The notes below the pieces were generated by a model that saw only the letters and a program-made list of their open reading frames with translations, searched no databases and was not told the DNA's origin. The position numbers and the translations under genes are program-made. A stretch of DNA of 64,000 nucleotides, taken from assembly GCF_900102965.1 (NCBI RefSeq), contig NZ_FNGM01000026.1, positions 18,000 to 81,999 of the forward strand, given 5' to 3'. This stretch comes from Paenibacillus jilunlii. GTDB lineage: Bacteria; Bacillota; Bacilli; Paenibacillales; Paenibacillaceae. This document shows, one piece after another, positions 1-7,395 of this stretch. How positions within the stretch are numbered: position 1 is the stretch's first letter; every line of letters starts with the position of its first letter.

Positions 1-323
1 ATCCCGATTCCTTCTAGCAACCCCTGGGAGAGGTCCCCGTGGAAGCCGATGAAGCCCACATGCCAGCGTTCCAGGGACAGCGGGTAATATTCATGGCTCC
101 GGTCCGGCGGATAAGCGAAAGCCATACCGGGTTCGAGTACCGTTTCCTCACCAGTCTCCAGGTCCCGAAACAAGCCCTTTCCGCTGCGGATCAGAAAGAT
201 TTGGTAGACGGGAAACCCCCCGGGGCGGACATGATGATACTGGATGTGCCGGCCGACCGAATAAGGATATAAGGGGAAGCGGTTCGGGTCGCGCGGAATT
301 TCAATTAGCGAAAAGGGGAGCAT
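1..323 (-). CDS. AraC-family regulator, N-terminal part (cut by window edge)
   Basis: The reverse strand reads from an ATG at 323 to the window edge without a stop, giving about 107 residues. The protein begins MLPFSLIEIPRDPNRFPLY and continues with a cupin-like pattern (FLIRSGKGLFRDL, LEPGMAFAYPPDRSHEY, WHVGFIGFHG), which is typical of the ligand-binding arm of AraC/XylS regulators in Paenibacillus. The DNA-binding helix-turn-helix half lies outside the window. A GAGGTGA Shine-Dalgarno site sits 6 nt before the ATG. It is divergent from the GH42 beta-galactosidase at 510, so control of that gene by a galactoside-derived sugar is a reasonable inference. The family call rests on the N-terminal arm only. 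Confidence 0.75.
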   Translation of the reverse strand, partial: MLPFSLIEIPRDPNRFPLYPYSVGRHIQYHHVRPGGFPVYQIFLIRSGKGLFRDLETGEETVLEPGMAFAYPPDRSHEYYPLSLERWHVGFIGFHGDLSQGLLEGIG

Positions 324-509
324 GATGTTCACCTCGTATTCATTTTGTGCTAGTAAAGCGAGTGTATACTCCTACTGTTTTAATGATTTTATCCTATATT
401 ATATACAGTATAAAGAATGATTCATGAAATAGACAGGGCTTGTCCTCGCTTACATCAGAGAATAATCCCATCTGTCCATGGACAACCAACCGAAAGGATG
501 AACCTACCC

Positions 510-2579
510 ATGAATATGAAATTACCCCCGGTCAGCAGCAAGATTCCAGTCATGCTGCATGGAGCCGATTATAATCCCGAGCAATGGCTGAAATATCCTG
601 AAGTGCTGCGTGAGGATATCCGCATGATGAAGCTGGCTAAATGCAATGTAATATCTGTTGGCATCTTTTCCTGGGTATCGCTGGAGCCGGAGGAAGGCGT
701 ATTCACCTTCGATTGGCTGGACAGCGTTCTCGATTCCTTCGCCGAGAACGGGATTTATGCTTTTCTGGCTACCCCGAGCGGCGCGCGTCCGGCCTGGATG
801 TCAGAGAAATATCCGGAAGTGCTGCGGGTAGAACGAAACCGTGTGCGCAATTTGCATGGTGTCCGGCACAACCACTGTTATACATCACCGGTGTACCGGC
901 AGAAGACAGCCCTGCTGAACGGCAAGCTGGCAGAGCGTTATGCGGATCATCCGGCAGTTATTGGCTGGCATATCTCGAATGAGTACGGCGGCGAATGCCA
1001 CTGTGACCTGTGCCAGGCCAAATTCAGGGAATGGCTGAAGGTGAAATACGACAACAGCCTGGATGAATTGAATCATGCCTGGTGGGCCACGTTCTGGAGC
1101 CATACGTACACTTCCTGGAATCAGGTGGAATCCCCGGCCCCGCACGGAGAAAACCAGGTTCACGGCCTTAACCTGGACTGGCGCCGCTTCGTAAGCGAGT
1201 CGACGATTAATTTTTGCCAGCACGAGATTGATTCCGTACGCGATTATAATCCTGAGCTGCCGGTAACGACCAATATGCACAATATTGACGGTGTGGATTA
1301 CCGCAAGCTGGCCAAAATCCTGGACGTGGTTTCCTGGGATGCCTATCCGGCCTGGGGGTACACCGAAGATGATGACGATGCCCGGCTCGCGGCCTGGACG
1401 GCGATGCACCACGATATGTTCCGCACCTTCAAGCACAAGCCATTCCTGCTAATGGAGAGCACGCCCTCGCTTACGAACTGGCAGTCGGTCAGCAAGCTGA
1501 AACGGCCTGGCATGCATAAGCTGTCTTCGCTGCAGGCGGTTGCCCACGGCTCGGATTCTGTACAGTACTTCCAATGGCGCAAAAGCCGCGGCTCCAGCGA
1601 GAAATTCCACGGTGCCGTGATTGACCACAGCGGCCACGCCGAAACCCGTGTCTTCCGCGATGTTGCCGAAGTCGGGCGTACGCTCGCAGAGCTGCAAGAC
1701 GTAGTAGGCACAACCACGCCTGTGCAGACCGCCATTATATATGATTGGGACAACCGTTGGGCAATTAAGGATGCGCAGGGTATCCGCAACTCCGGCCTGA
1801 AATATGAAGAAACGGTGCTTCAGCATTATCAGGCACTGTGGGAGCTGGGCATTCCGGTTGATATTATCGGTTCGGAGGAAGACTTCTCCGCCTACAAGCT
1901 GGTGATCGCACCCATGCTGTACCTGATTAGCGAAGACAACGGCAAACGGATTGAGAAGTATGTCGAACAGGGCGGAACCTTCCTGGGTACTTATTGGTCA
2001 GGTGTGGTCGGAGAGACGGATCTCTGCCATTTGGGCGGATTCCCTGGCCCTCTGCGCCGTACACTTGGCATTTGGGCTGAAGAGACGGAAGGCTTGCACA
2101 GCCGTGATCTGAACGGGCTGGTGATGAATTCCGGCAATGCCCTGAGTCTCGAAGGAGACTATGACGCCCATGAGATTGCCGAGCTGATCCACCTGGAAGG
2201 GGCAGAGGCGCTGGGCACATACCGTACAGACTTTTATGCCGGACAGCCTGCGCTGACAATGAACCGTCTGGGTGAAGGCCGTGCGTACCATCTCGCAACA
2301 CGAGTGAAGGATGCGGGATTCTATGTGGGGCTGTACGCGGCGATTGCCAAAAAGGCAGGCATTGTCCGCACCTTGGACACGGAGCTGCCGGCGGGTGTCA
2401 CGGCCCAATTGCGCACAGACGGTACAAACGATTATGTATTTGTGCAGAATTTCAGCGGCGTGGAGCAATCCGTAAAAATGGATGGCAGAGCGTACACTGA
2501 TCTGGAGTCAGGCGAGGCTGTTCCAGCTGTGCTTACACTTCCGGTTCATGGCCTAGCTATCCTGAAGCGGACGCACTAA
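510..2579 (+). CDS. GH42 beta-galactosidase
   Basis: A 689-residue glycoside hydrolase family 42 enzyme that releases terminal beta-galactose from small oligosaccharides. It has no signal peptide, so it is probably cytoplasmic and acts on imported sugars. The N-terminal TIM barrel carries the acid/base Glu158 in NEYGG and the nucleophile Glu316 in LLMES. Cys123, Cys163, Cys165 and Cys168 form the zinc-binding cluster typical of many GH42 enzymes. The trimerisation and C-terminal beta domains follow, and total length is normal for the family. The reading frame is open back to an ATG at 417, but the family N-terminus (GADYNPEQW close to the start) and a GAAAGGA site favour the ATG at 510. The gene ends in a hairpin terminator. 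Confidence 0.93.
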   Translation: MNMKLPPVSSKIPVMLHGADYNPEQWLKYPEVLREDIRMMKLAKCNVISVGIFSWVSLEPEEGVFTFDWLDSVLDSFAENGIYAFLATPSGARPAWMSEKYPEVLRVERNRVRNLHGVRHNHCYTSPVYRQKTALLNGKLAERYADHPAVIGWHISNEYGGECHCDLCQAKFREWLKVKYDNSLDELNHAWWATFWSHTYTSWNQVESPAPHGENQVHGLNLDWRRFVSESTINFCQHEIDSVRDYNPELPVTTNMHNIDGVDYRKLAKILDVVSWDAYPAWGYTEDDDDARLAAWTAMHHDMFRTFKHKPFLLMESTPSLTNWQSVSKLKRPGMHKLSSLQAVAHGSDSVQYFQWRKSRGSSEKFHGAVIDHSGHAETRVFRDVAEVGRTLAELQDVVGTTTPVQTAIIYDWDNRWAIKDAQGIRNSGLKYEETVLQHYQALWELGIPVDIIGSEEDFSAYKLVIAPMLYLISEDNGKRIEKYVEQGGTFLGTYWSGVVGETDLCHLGGFPGPLRRTLGIWAEETEGLHSRDLNGLVMNSGNALSLEGDYDAHEIAELIHLEGAEALGTYRTDFYAGQPALTMNRLGEGRAYHLATRVKDAGFYVGLYAAIAKKAGIVRTLDTELPAGVTAQLRTDGTNDYVFVQNFSGVEQSVKMDGRAYTDLESGEAVPAVLTLPVHGLAILKRTH

Positions 2580-2592
2580 ATATGCAGCTAAG

Positions 2593-2626
2593 CGGCGATT
2601 CTCTGCTATTGGAGAATCGCCGTTTT
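2593..2626 (+). terminator. Rho-independent terminator after the GH42 gene
   Basis: An 11-bp perfect stem (CGGCGATTCTC paired with GAGAATCGCCG) with an 8-nt loop is followed by GTTTTG, 13 nt after the stop codon. Confidence 0.75.
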
Positions 2627-2825
2627 GCGCGTGTGTTAGCATTCGGTTAAATGTAACAAACCAGCGCAGGCTACGGTCAAGGTATGCTCAAGGTCCGCAC
2701 TCTGTCCGTAATGATCGAAAGTGCTTTATGGATTTATCGATTCGGGAGTCTGCAGCTCAGGGCCCTGTCTTTTGAGCCGGAATATGCTTCTGTGCAGCCG
2801 GAGAACTGCCAGTCTACCAGCAGCG

Positions 2826-3449
2826 CTAACCGAAAGCCTTCTCGATCCCAGCAATAACCTGCAAATAATAGGCCGTATCATGAGGGACAAAATGAGTGAG
2901 GCCTACCGCCTCCTGAACGGCAATCCGCTCCCCGTTGTCTGTTACACGAAAGCCCGATACATCAAGCTGCTGCAGCCCGCCTTGCCAGAATTGACGGAAG
3001 GAAGCAAATTCTGCGCTGACAATTCCCGCAACTTCTTCCGGCTGGAGCCGGAATTGCTCCAAAGGGAAATGATTGCTGTACAGAAAAACATTCGCCCTTT
3101 CATTGTCAATCATCCCTTCGTTGACCATGGAATAAGGGATGACCCCCAGTGGAATCAGCTCGTCAAAAGCAAGCTGCACCCCCAGCTCTTCCTCTACTTC
3201 ACGAAGGCCGTCCTTGACCGTCTCATTCGCAAGCAGATGTCCGGCGGCGGTAATGTCGAGCAGACCGGCATAATCCCGCTTGTCCTTGCTGCGCAGCTGG
3301 AGATAGATATAGAGCGAATCCTCGCGCTGTTCTACGAACCAGCAGTGAAAAGTTTCATGCCAATGTCCGTACCGGTGTACTTCATCACGCGGAGCGGTGC
3401 CGGTCACCTGGCCCTCAGCATCAAAAATAGTAAGAATTTCCTCTGTCAT
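2826..3449 (-). CDS. Nudix hydrolase
   Basis: A 207-residue Nudix-fold hydrolase that would cleave a nucleoside-diphosphate-linked substrate; the substrate cannot be read from sequence. The Nudix box lies around residues 70-91, with GHLLANE followed by REVEEELGV. The spacer between the two halves is six residues instead of the textbook seven, as in the subgroup containing YfcD-type and isopentenyl-diphosphate-isomerase-like proteins. The start MTEEILTIFDAEGQVTG matches that subgroup. It reads toward the GH42 terminator and is divergent from the unknown gene at 3558. It is probably a housekeeping gene unrelated to the sugar genes around it. Confidence 0.85.
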   Translation of the reverse strand: MTEEILTIFDAEGQVTGTAPRDEVHRYGHWHETFHCWFVEQREDSLYIYLQLRSKDKRDYAGLLDITAAGHLLANETVKDGLREVEEELGVQLAFDELIPLGVIPYSMVNEGMIDNERANVFLYSNHFPLEQFRLQPEEVAGIVSAEFASFRQFWQGGLQQLDVSGFRVTDNGERIAVQEAVGLTHFVPHDTAYYLQVIAGIEKAFG

Positions 3450-3557
3450 GTAGGTGCTCCTTTAAGTCTAGTTGTATTAAGCCTATCACACAAAAAAGCG
3501 GAACGCTCGGCAGGCGTTGTCCGAAAGGGTATAATATGGCATAGGAGGCGGATGAAC

Positions 3558-4073
3558 ATGCTCGTGGCTATGGAAAGAAAGGATTTCGATACCTATTGTG
3601 ATGAAAGACTCGCTTGGGCTTGTATGGAGCCCATCTTTATGCCGATCCGCGGGAAATCTCCAGCTCTAAAAGCTGCGGCAATCAAGGAGCTGGGCAAGGG
3701 ACAGAGAGCACTTTGCATGTTCCGTATCATGTATGATCACAGCTGCCACTCTCCGGCAGAGTTGTATGCTTGGAGCTCATACTTGCTGGACCAGCCGGGT
3801 TATTGGAGCGGAGTGCTGGAGGGGGTGCGTTTTTTTGCAGATGATGCGCTGCGGGAACTGCTCGAAGAGACACAGGAGAGGCTGGAGGCGAGAAACCGCA
3901 GGTTGGGATTGGAATGGGGTGATGCGGGACTGAGGGATCTCGAAACAGACCAGGATCTGCTGCAGATCATCACGGTCTTGTATGACCGTTTTCAGCGGAT
4001 TATACCCAAAAGCCACGCCTTAATTGCTGAATATATCCGTGCCCACCCGGATGAATTCGTTGAATTCACCTGA
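3558..4073 (+). CDS. hypothetical protein
   Basis: A 171-residue soluble protein that I do not recognise. It starts MLVAMERKDFDTYCDERLAWACMEPIFMP, has no signal peptide or membrane segment, is rich in helix-forming residues, and ends in an acidic tail (HPDEFVEFT). An AGGAGG site at 3543-3548 is followed by two in-frame ATGs, at 3552 (3-nt spacing) and 3558 (9-nt spacing); I chose 3558. The reading frame stays open upstream to about 2721, but that part is antisense to the Nudix gene and is not coding. Divergent from the Nudix gene; no functional clue comes from context. Confidence 0.7.
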   Translation: MLVAMERKDFDTYCDERLAWACMEPIFMPIRGKSPALKAAAIKELGKGQRALCMFRIMYDHSCHSPAELYAWSSYLLDQPGYWSGVLEGVRFFADDALRELLEETQERLEARNRRLGLEWGDAGLRDLETDQDLLQIITVLYDRFQRIIPKSHALIAEYIRAHPDEFVEFT

Positions 4074-4110
4074 TGATGTCAGGCATCGGTGTTCGTTCAG
4101 AAACTGCAAA

Positions 4111-4150
4111 AAGGCTGCAGCGTCCATAGTGAGGACAGTGCAGCCTTCTT
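4111..4150 (-). terminator. Terminator of the kdu operon
   Basis: Stem AAGGCTGCA/TGCAGCCTT with an internal part that also pairs (GTCC/GGAC). On the minus strand it is followed by a run of T residues, so it best serves kduD. It may also stop the plus-strand gene ending at 4073. Confidence 0.6.
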
Positions 4151-4252
4151 GGCTTGTAGTCAGGATTAGCAGCAGCTGCTTGCAGAGTAAGCCGATGTCT
4201 TTTTATAACACGCCCGCAGCCCGTTTGTATGTGTCTGTCTATATTCCCGGAA

Positions 4253-5008
4253 TTATCTGGCGAGCCATCCGCCATCCACATTCAGAATGTGGCCGTTCAG
4301 GTAGTCGGAAGCTGCGGATGCCAGGAACACAGCAGGTCCTTTAACATCTTCAGCAGTTCCCCAGCGTCCCGCAGGAATACGGTCGAGGATCGAGTCGGAA
4401 CGGTTCTGGTCGGCACGGATTGGAGCGGTGTTCTCAGTAGCCATATATCCGGGAGCGATGGCATTGATGTTCAGACCGGAGCCAGCCCATTCATTGGCAA
4501 AGGCTTTGGTCAGACCGGCTACGCCGTGCTTGCTCGCAGTATACCCGGGCACGTTGATCCCGCCCTGGTAGGAGAGCATAGAGCAGATGTTGATGATTTT
4601 ACCGTTGCCTCTTTCCAGGAAGTGGCGGCCGGCGATTTGCGACAGCAGGAACACCGTGTTCAGGTTCAGGTTGATGACATCGAACCAGTCTTTTTCGCTG
4701 TGGTCTTTGGCTGGAGTACGGCGGATCATGCCTGCGCAGTTGACAAGAATGTCTATTTTCCCGGTAAAAGCTACAGCTTCGTCGAACATTCCTTGAAGCT
4801 TGGTGTGATCGCTCAAATCGCCTGCGATGCTGAGTGCTTTTACGCCAAAGGCTTTGGCTGCGGCTACTGTTTCGTCACTTGCATTGAGGGAAGCGGAGAT
4901 CACGTCTGCGCCCGCTTCTGCGAAAGCAAGCGCAATCCCTTGTCCAAGACCTTGGGCAGCCCCGGTTACGATTGCTGTTTTGCCTGCCAAACTGAATAAA
5001 GATGACAT
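4253..5008 (-). CDS. kduD: 2-dehydro-3-deoxy-D-gluconate 5-dehydrogenase / 2-deoxy-D-gluconate 3-dehydrogenase
   Basis: A 251-residue short-chain dehydrogenase. In pectin and glycosaminoglycan breakdown, KduD interconverts 2,5-diketo-3-deoxygluconate (DKII) and 2-keto-3-deoxygluconate with NAD(H). The Rossmann motif TGAAQGLGQG is at residues 16-25, NCAG follows near 90, and the catalytic Ser plus YTASK lie near 143-160. The ending GHILNVDGGWLAR is typical of KduD. It is the last gene of a minus-strand operon kduI-deoR-kduD, 63 bp after the regulator. Length and whole-sequence pattern fit KduD better than other SDRs. Confidence 0.92.
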   Translation of the reverse strand: MSSLFSLAGKTAIVTGAAQGLGQGIALAFAEAGADVISASLNASDETVAAAKAFGVKALSIAGDLSDHTKLQGMFDEAVAFTGKIDILVNCAGMIRRTPAKDHSEKDWFDVINLNLNTVFLLSQIAGRHFLERGNGKIINICSMLSYQGGINVPGYTASKHGVAGLTKAFANEWAGSGLNINAIAPGYMATENTAPIRADQNRSDSILDRIPAGRWGTAEDVKGPAVFLASAASDYLNGHILNVDGGWLAR

Positions 5009-5071
5009 ATATTATTCTCTCCTTTTATACACATTGGTGAGCATCTTGCGATGCTTCGATGGATACTGAAT

Positions 5072-5827
5072 CTACCCGCATTCGATGTTGACACCTGCAC
5101 TCCGAAACTGCTCTACAGACTCTTGGGCAAGGCCGCTGTCGGTAAGCAGTACGTCAACTTCCTGCAGTGAAGCGAACGTGCGCAGCGCAGTATGCCCGAA
5201 TTTGTGATGGTCGCAAACGGCGAACACTGTGCGGGCAGTGGATACCAAGGCTTGCTTGAAATCGATAAAATCTCCGGTGTAAATCGACAGCCCGTGTTCA
5301 ATATGAACGGCTGTAGCCGACAGAAAGGCTTTTTCTATATTAAGCTTTTGGACATAGGAGACAGCTTCAGGGCCAGCCAGCATATTGCGTACACGGTAGC
5401 CTCCGGGGACGACAAGACGAATACGGTCTTTCTGAACCAGTTCGCTGATGATGTACACATCATTGGTGATCACCGTCAGCGGGATGTTGTCCAGCCTCCG
5501 GGCAATTTCAAGCGTGGTGCTGCCGCCGTCCAGAGCAATAATATCATCCTCGGCAATATGGGCCAGCGCCAGCTGCGCAATCTCCGTTTTTTCATCGGAA
5601 TATTTATCCAGAGGGTTCTTGGAGGGCAAGATGCCGAACTGGTCGCTCTGGGCCAGCACGGCTCCGCCGTGGACACGCATAATCAGTCCCTGTTCCTCCA
5701 GCTTGCTTAAGTCCTCGCGGATGGTTTTTCCAGTCACCTGGAGCTTGTCGCTCAGCTCATTCACCGTTACATCCTTCTGGTTGAGCAAAACTTCCATAAT
5801 CATCTCGTGCCGCCGTATCGGGTTCAT
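5072..5827 (-). CDS. DeoR-family transcriptional regulator of the kdu operon
   Basis: A 251-residue repressor of the DeoR/GlpR type. The N-terminal winged helix (MNPIRRHEMIMEVLLNQ, then VNELSDKLQVTGKTIREDLSKLEEQG) is followed by a DeoR sensor domain with the phosphosugar-binding segment ALDGGSTTLEIARRL and later VPGGYRVR. It sits between kduI (34-bp gap) and kduD (63-bp gap) on the same strand, so it most likely represses this uronate operon in response to a pathway intermediate. A candidate operator, two direct TACGTTTATTT repeats, lies at the kduI promoter. Confidence 0.9.
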   Translation of the reverse strand: MNPIRRHEMIMEVLLNQKDVTVNELSDKLQVTGKTIREDLSKLEEQGLIMRVHGGAVLAQSDQFGILPSKNPLDKYSDEKTEIAQLALAHIAEDDIIALDGGSTTLEIARRLDNIPLTVITNDVYIISELVQKDRIRLVVPGGYRVRNMLAGPEAVSYVQKLNIEKAFLSATAVHIEHGLSIYTGDFIDFKQALVSTARTVFAVCDHHKFGHTALRTFASLQEVDVLLTDSGLAQESVEQFRSAGVNIECG

Positions 5828-5861
5828 CCGCCTGCCTCATCTTTCCGTAGTTGTTTTTGTT

Positions 5862-6695
5862 CTATTGTAATTCTTTCATGCCTACGGGGTCCATATCATC
5901 ATAACGTTTGTTGTCGCCGGCCATGCTCCAGATAAAGGTGTAGTTATGCGTACCCACACCGCTGTGGATGGACCAGCTTGGGGAAATTACGGCCTGTTCA
6001 TTGTGCATTACGATGTGACGGGTCTCAGTAGGCTCGCCCATGAGATGGAATACAATGGAATCGTCCGGAAGATCGAAATAGAAGTAGGCTTCCATCCGGC
6101 GCGGGTGAGTATGGGAAGGCATTGTATTCCACATGCTGCCCGGTTTCAGCTGGGTCATCCCCATAACAAGCTGTGCGCTTTGTACGCCACCTGCATGAAT
6201 GAAGCGGTGAATAGTACGTTCATTGGAGTTCTCCAAGCCGCCCATTGCGCCGGATTCGGATTCAGCCAGCGTTGTTTTGGTGGTAGGGTAGGACTGATGT
6301 GCAGGAGCCGAGTTCAGGTAGAACTTCGCAGGCTTGGCGCTGTCGGCGCTTTTGAAAATAACATCTTTGGCGCCCTGTCCTACATACAGACATTCTTTGA
6401 AATCTATTTCATATTCAGTTCCGTCTACAACAACCGAACCTTTGCCTCCGACATTGATCACACCCAGTTCACGGCGTTCCAGGAAGTAAGTAACCCCCAG
6501 CTCTTTCAGGTCAGTAGTGAGCACGACATCCTTATTCACCGGATTAGCGCCGCCTACGATCATACGGTCTTCATGGGTCAGGACAAGCTTCAGTTCATCC
6601 GGAGCAAAAATGACAGGGATATGGAACTCCTTGCGCAAACGCGCGGTGTCAAATTGCTTAACTTCGTTGGGATGGGATGCGAAACGTCTTTCCAT
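5862..6695 (-). CDS. kduI: 5-dehydro-4-deoxy-D-glucuronate isomerase
   Basis: A 277-residue cupin isomerase that converts 5-keto-4-deoxyuronate, made from unsaturated uronic acids, into 2,5-diketo-3-deoxygluconate. The metal site is visible as SHTHPRRMEAYFYFDLP (two His and one Glu), with a further His in the C-terminal PSWSIHSGVGTHNYTFIW segment. The frame is open further upstream, but the start MERRFASHPNEVKQFDT at 6695 gives the family's usual length of about 278 residues and is preceded by AAGGAGA. It is the first gene of kduI-deoR-kduD. Substrate probably comes from unsaturated glucuronyl hydrolases such as the GH88 enzyme at 34811. Confidence 0.94.
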   Translation of the reverse strand: MERRFASHPNEVKQFDTARLRKEFHIPVIFAPDELKLVLTHEDRMIVGGANPVNKDVVLTTDLKELGVTYFLERRELGVINVGGKGSVVVDGTEYEIDFKECLYVGQGAKDVIFKSADSAKPAKFYLNSAPAHQSYPTTKTTLAESESGAMGGLENSNERTIHRFIHAGGVQSAQLVMGMTQLKPGSMWNTMPSHTHPRRMEAYFYFDLPDDSIVFHLMGEPTETRHIVMHNEQAVISPSWSIHSGVGTHNYTFIWSMAGDNKRYDDMDPVGMKELQ

Positions 6696-6742
6696 TGAAT
6701 ATTCAATCTCCTTCGCAAACAAATTTTCGTTCGTATAGGTAC

Positions 6743-6771
6743 AATTTAATCCATATACGTTTATTTGGCAA
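6743..6771 (-). promoter_or_regulatory. Promoter of kduI
   Basis: On the minus strand TTGCCA (6771-6766) and TAAATT (6748-6743) are separated by exactly 17 bp. They match the sigma-A consensus at 5/6 and 4/6 positions and lie about 50-75 bp before the kduI start. Confidence 0.55.
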
Positions 6772-6799
6772 GAGATAATCTTTTTTAGTACGTTTATTT
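6756..6799. promoter_or_regulatory. Two direct TACGTTTATTT repeats, candidate operator of the kdu DeoR regulator
   Basis: The 11-bp sequence TACGTTTATTT occurs at 6756-6766 and again at 6789-6799, exactly 33 bp apart (about three helical turns). One copy lies in the spacer of the kduI promoter and the other just upstream of the -35 box. This placement suits a repressor binding cooperatively to one DNA face. Confidence 0.5.
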
Positions 6800-6979
6800 T
6801 AGTGCATTTATCGGGTTGGGATATTGCCATATGAACTGAAAGCGTGCACAATAGAACTGGAATAAGAATGAATTTCCAATTGGAGCACCAATTGTTGCGG
6901 ACTAGGCGTGAACAGGGCAGGCAGTGCAGACCCGTCAGGTAAGTTTCTGGCAGCAGGGGCGGGTGTGTATGGGAGGCGG

Positions 6980-7345
6980 GCCCGCTGCGGCGGGATCGCC
7001 AGAATCAAGGGTAGAAATACCCTTGAAATAGCCCGCTGCGGCGGGATCACCGGAATCAAGGGTAAAAATACCCTTGAAATAGCCCGCTGCGGCGGAATCG
7101 CCAGAATCAAGGGTAAAAATACCCTTGAAATGGCCCGCTGCGGCGGAATCGCCGGAATCAAGGGTAGAAATACCCTTGAAATGGCCCGGAGCGGCGGGAT
7201 CGCCGGAATCAAGGGTAAAAATACCCTTGAAATAGCCCGCTGCGCCGGAATCGCCGGAATCAAGGGTAAAAATACCCTTGAACCGGCCCGCTGCGGCGGC
7301 CTCGCGTAAATCAAGGGTAAAAATACCCTTGAACCGGCCCGGTGC
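6980..7345. repeat. 51-bp tandem repeat array with two hairpins per unit
   Basis: Seven copies of CAAGGGTAnAAATACCCTTG start at 7006, 7057, 7108, 7159, 7210, 7261 and 7312, a constant 51-bp step. Between them lies a GC-rich second palindrome (CCCGCTGCGGCGGG and variants). As 51 is divisible by three, several frames stay open as 17-residue repeats, but no start site or codon bias supports translation. The array fills the space between the divergent kduI and the gene at 7396. Confidence 0.9.
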
Positions 7346-7395
7346 AGCGGGCCATAACAGATTTAGAATATAAAAACTGGTGGAGGGGAACGGAA

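Noticed and set aside
2721..3551. Long plus-strand open frame upstream of the unknown gene at 3558
   Set aside because: It is antisense to a clear Nudix hydrolase and has no Shine-Dalgarno site at its start; only the part after 3558 has gene-like features.
6980..7345. CRISPR array
   Set aside because: Regular 51-bp spacing suggested it, but the units are repeated across their full length with no unique spacers and there are no cas genes.
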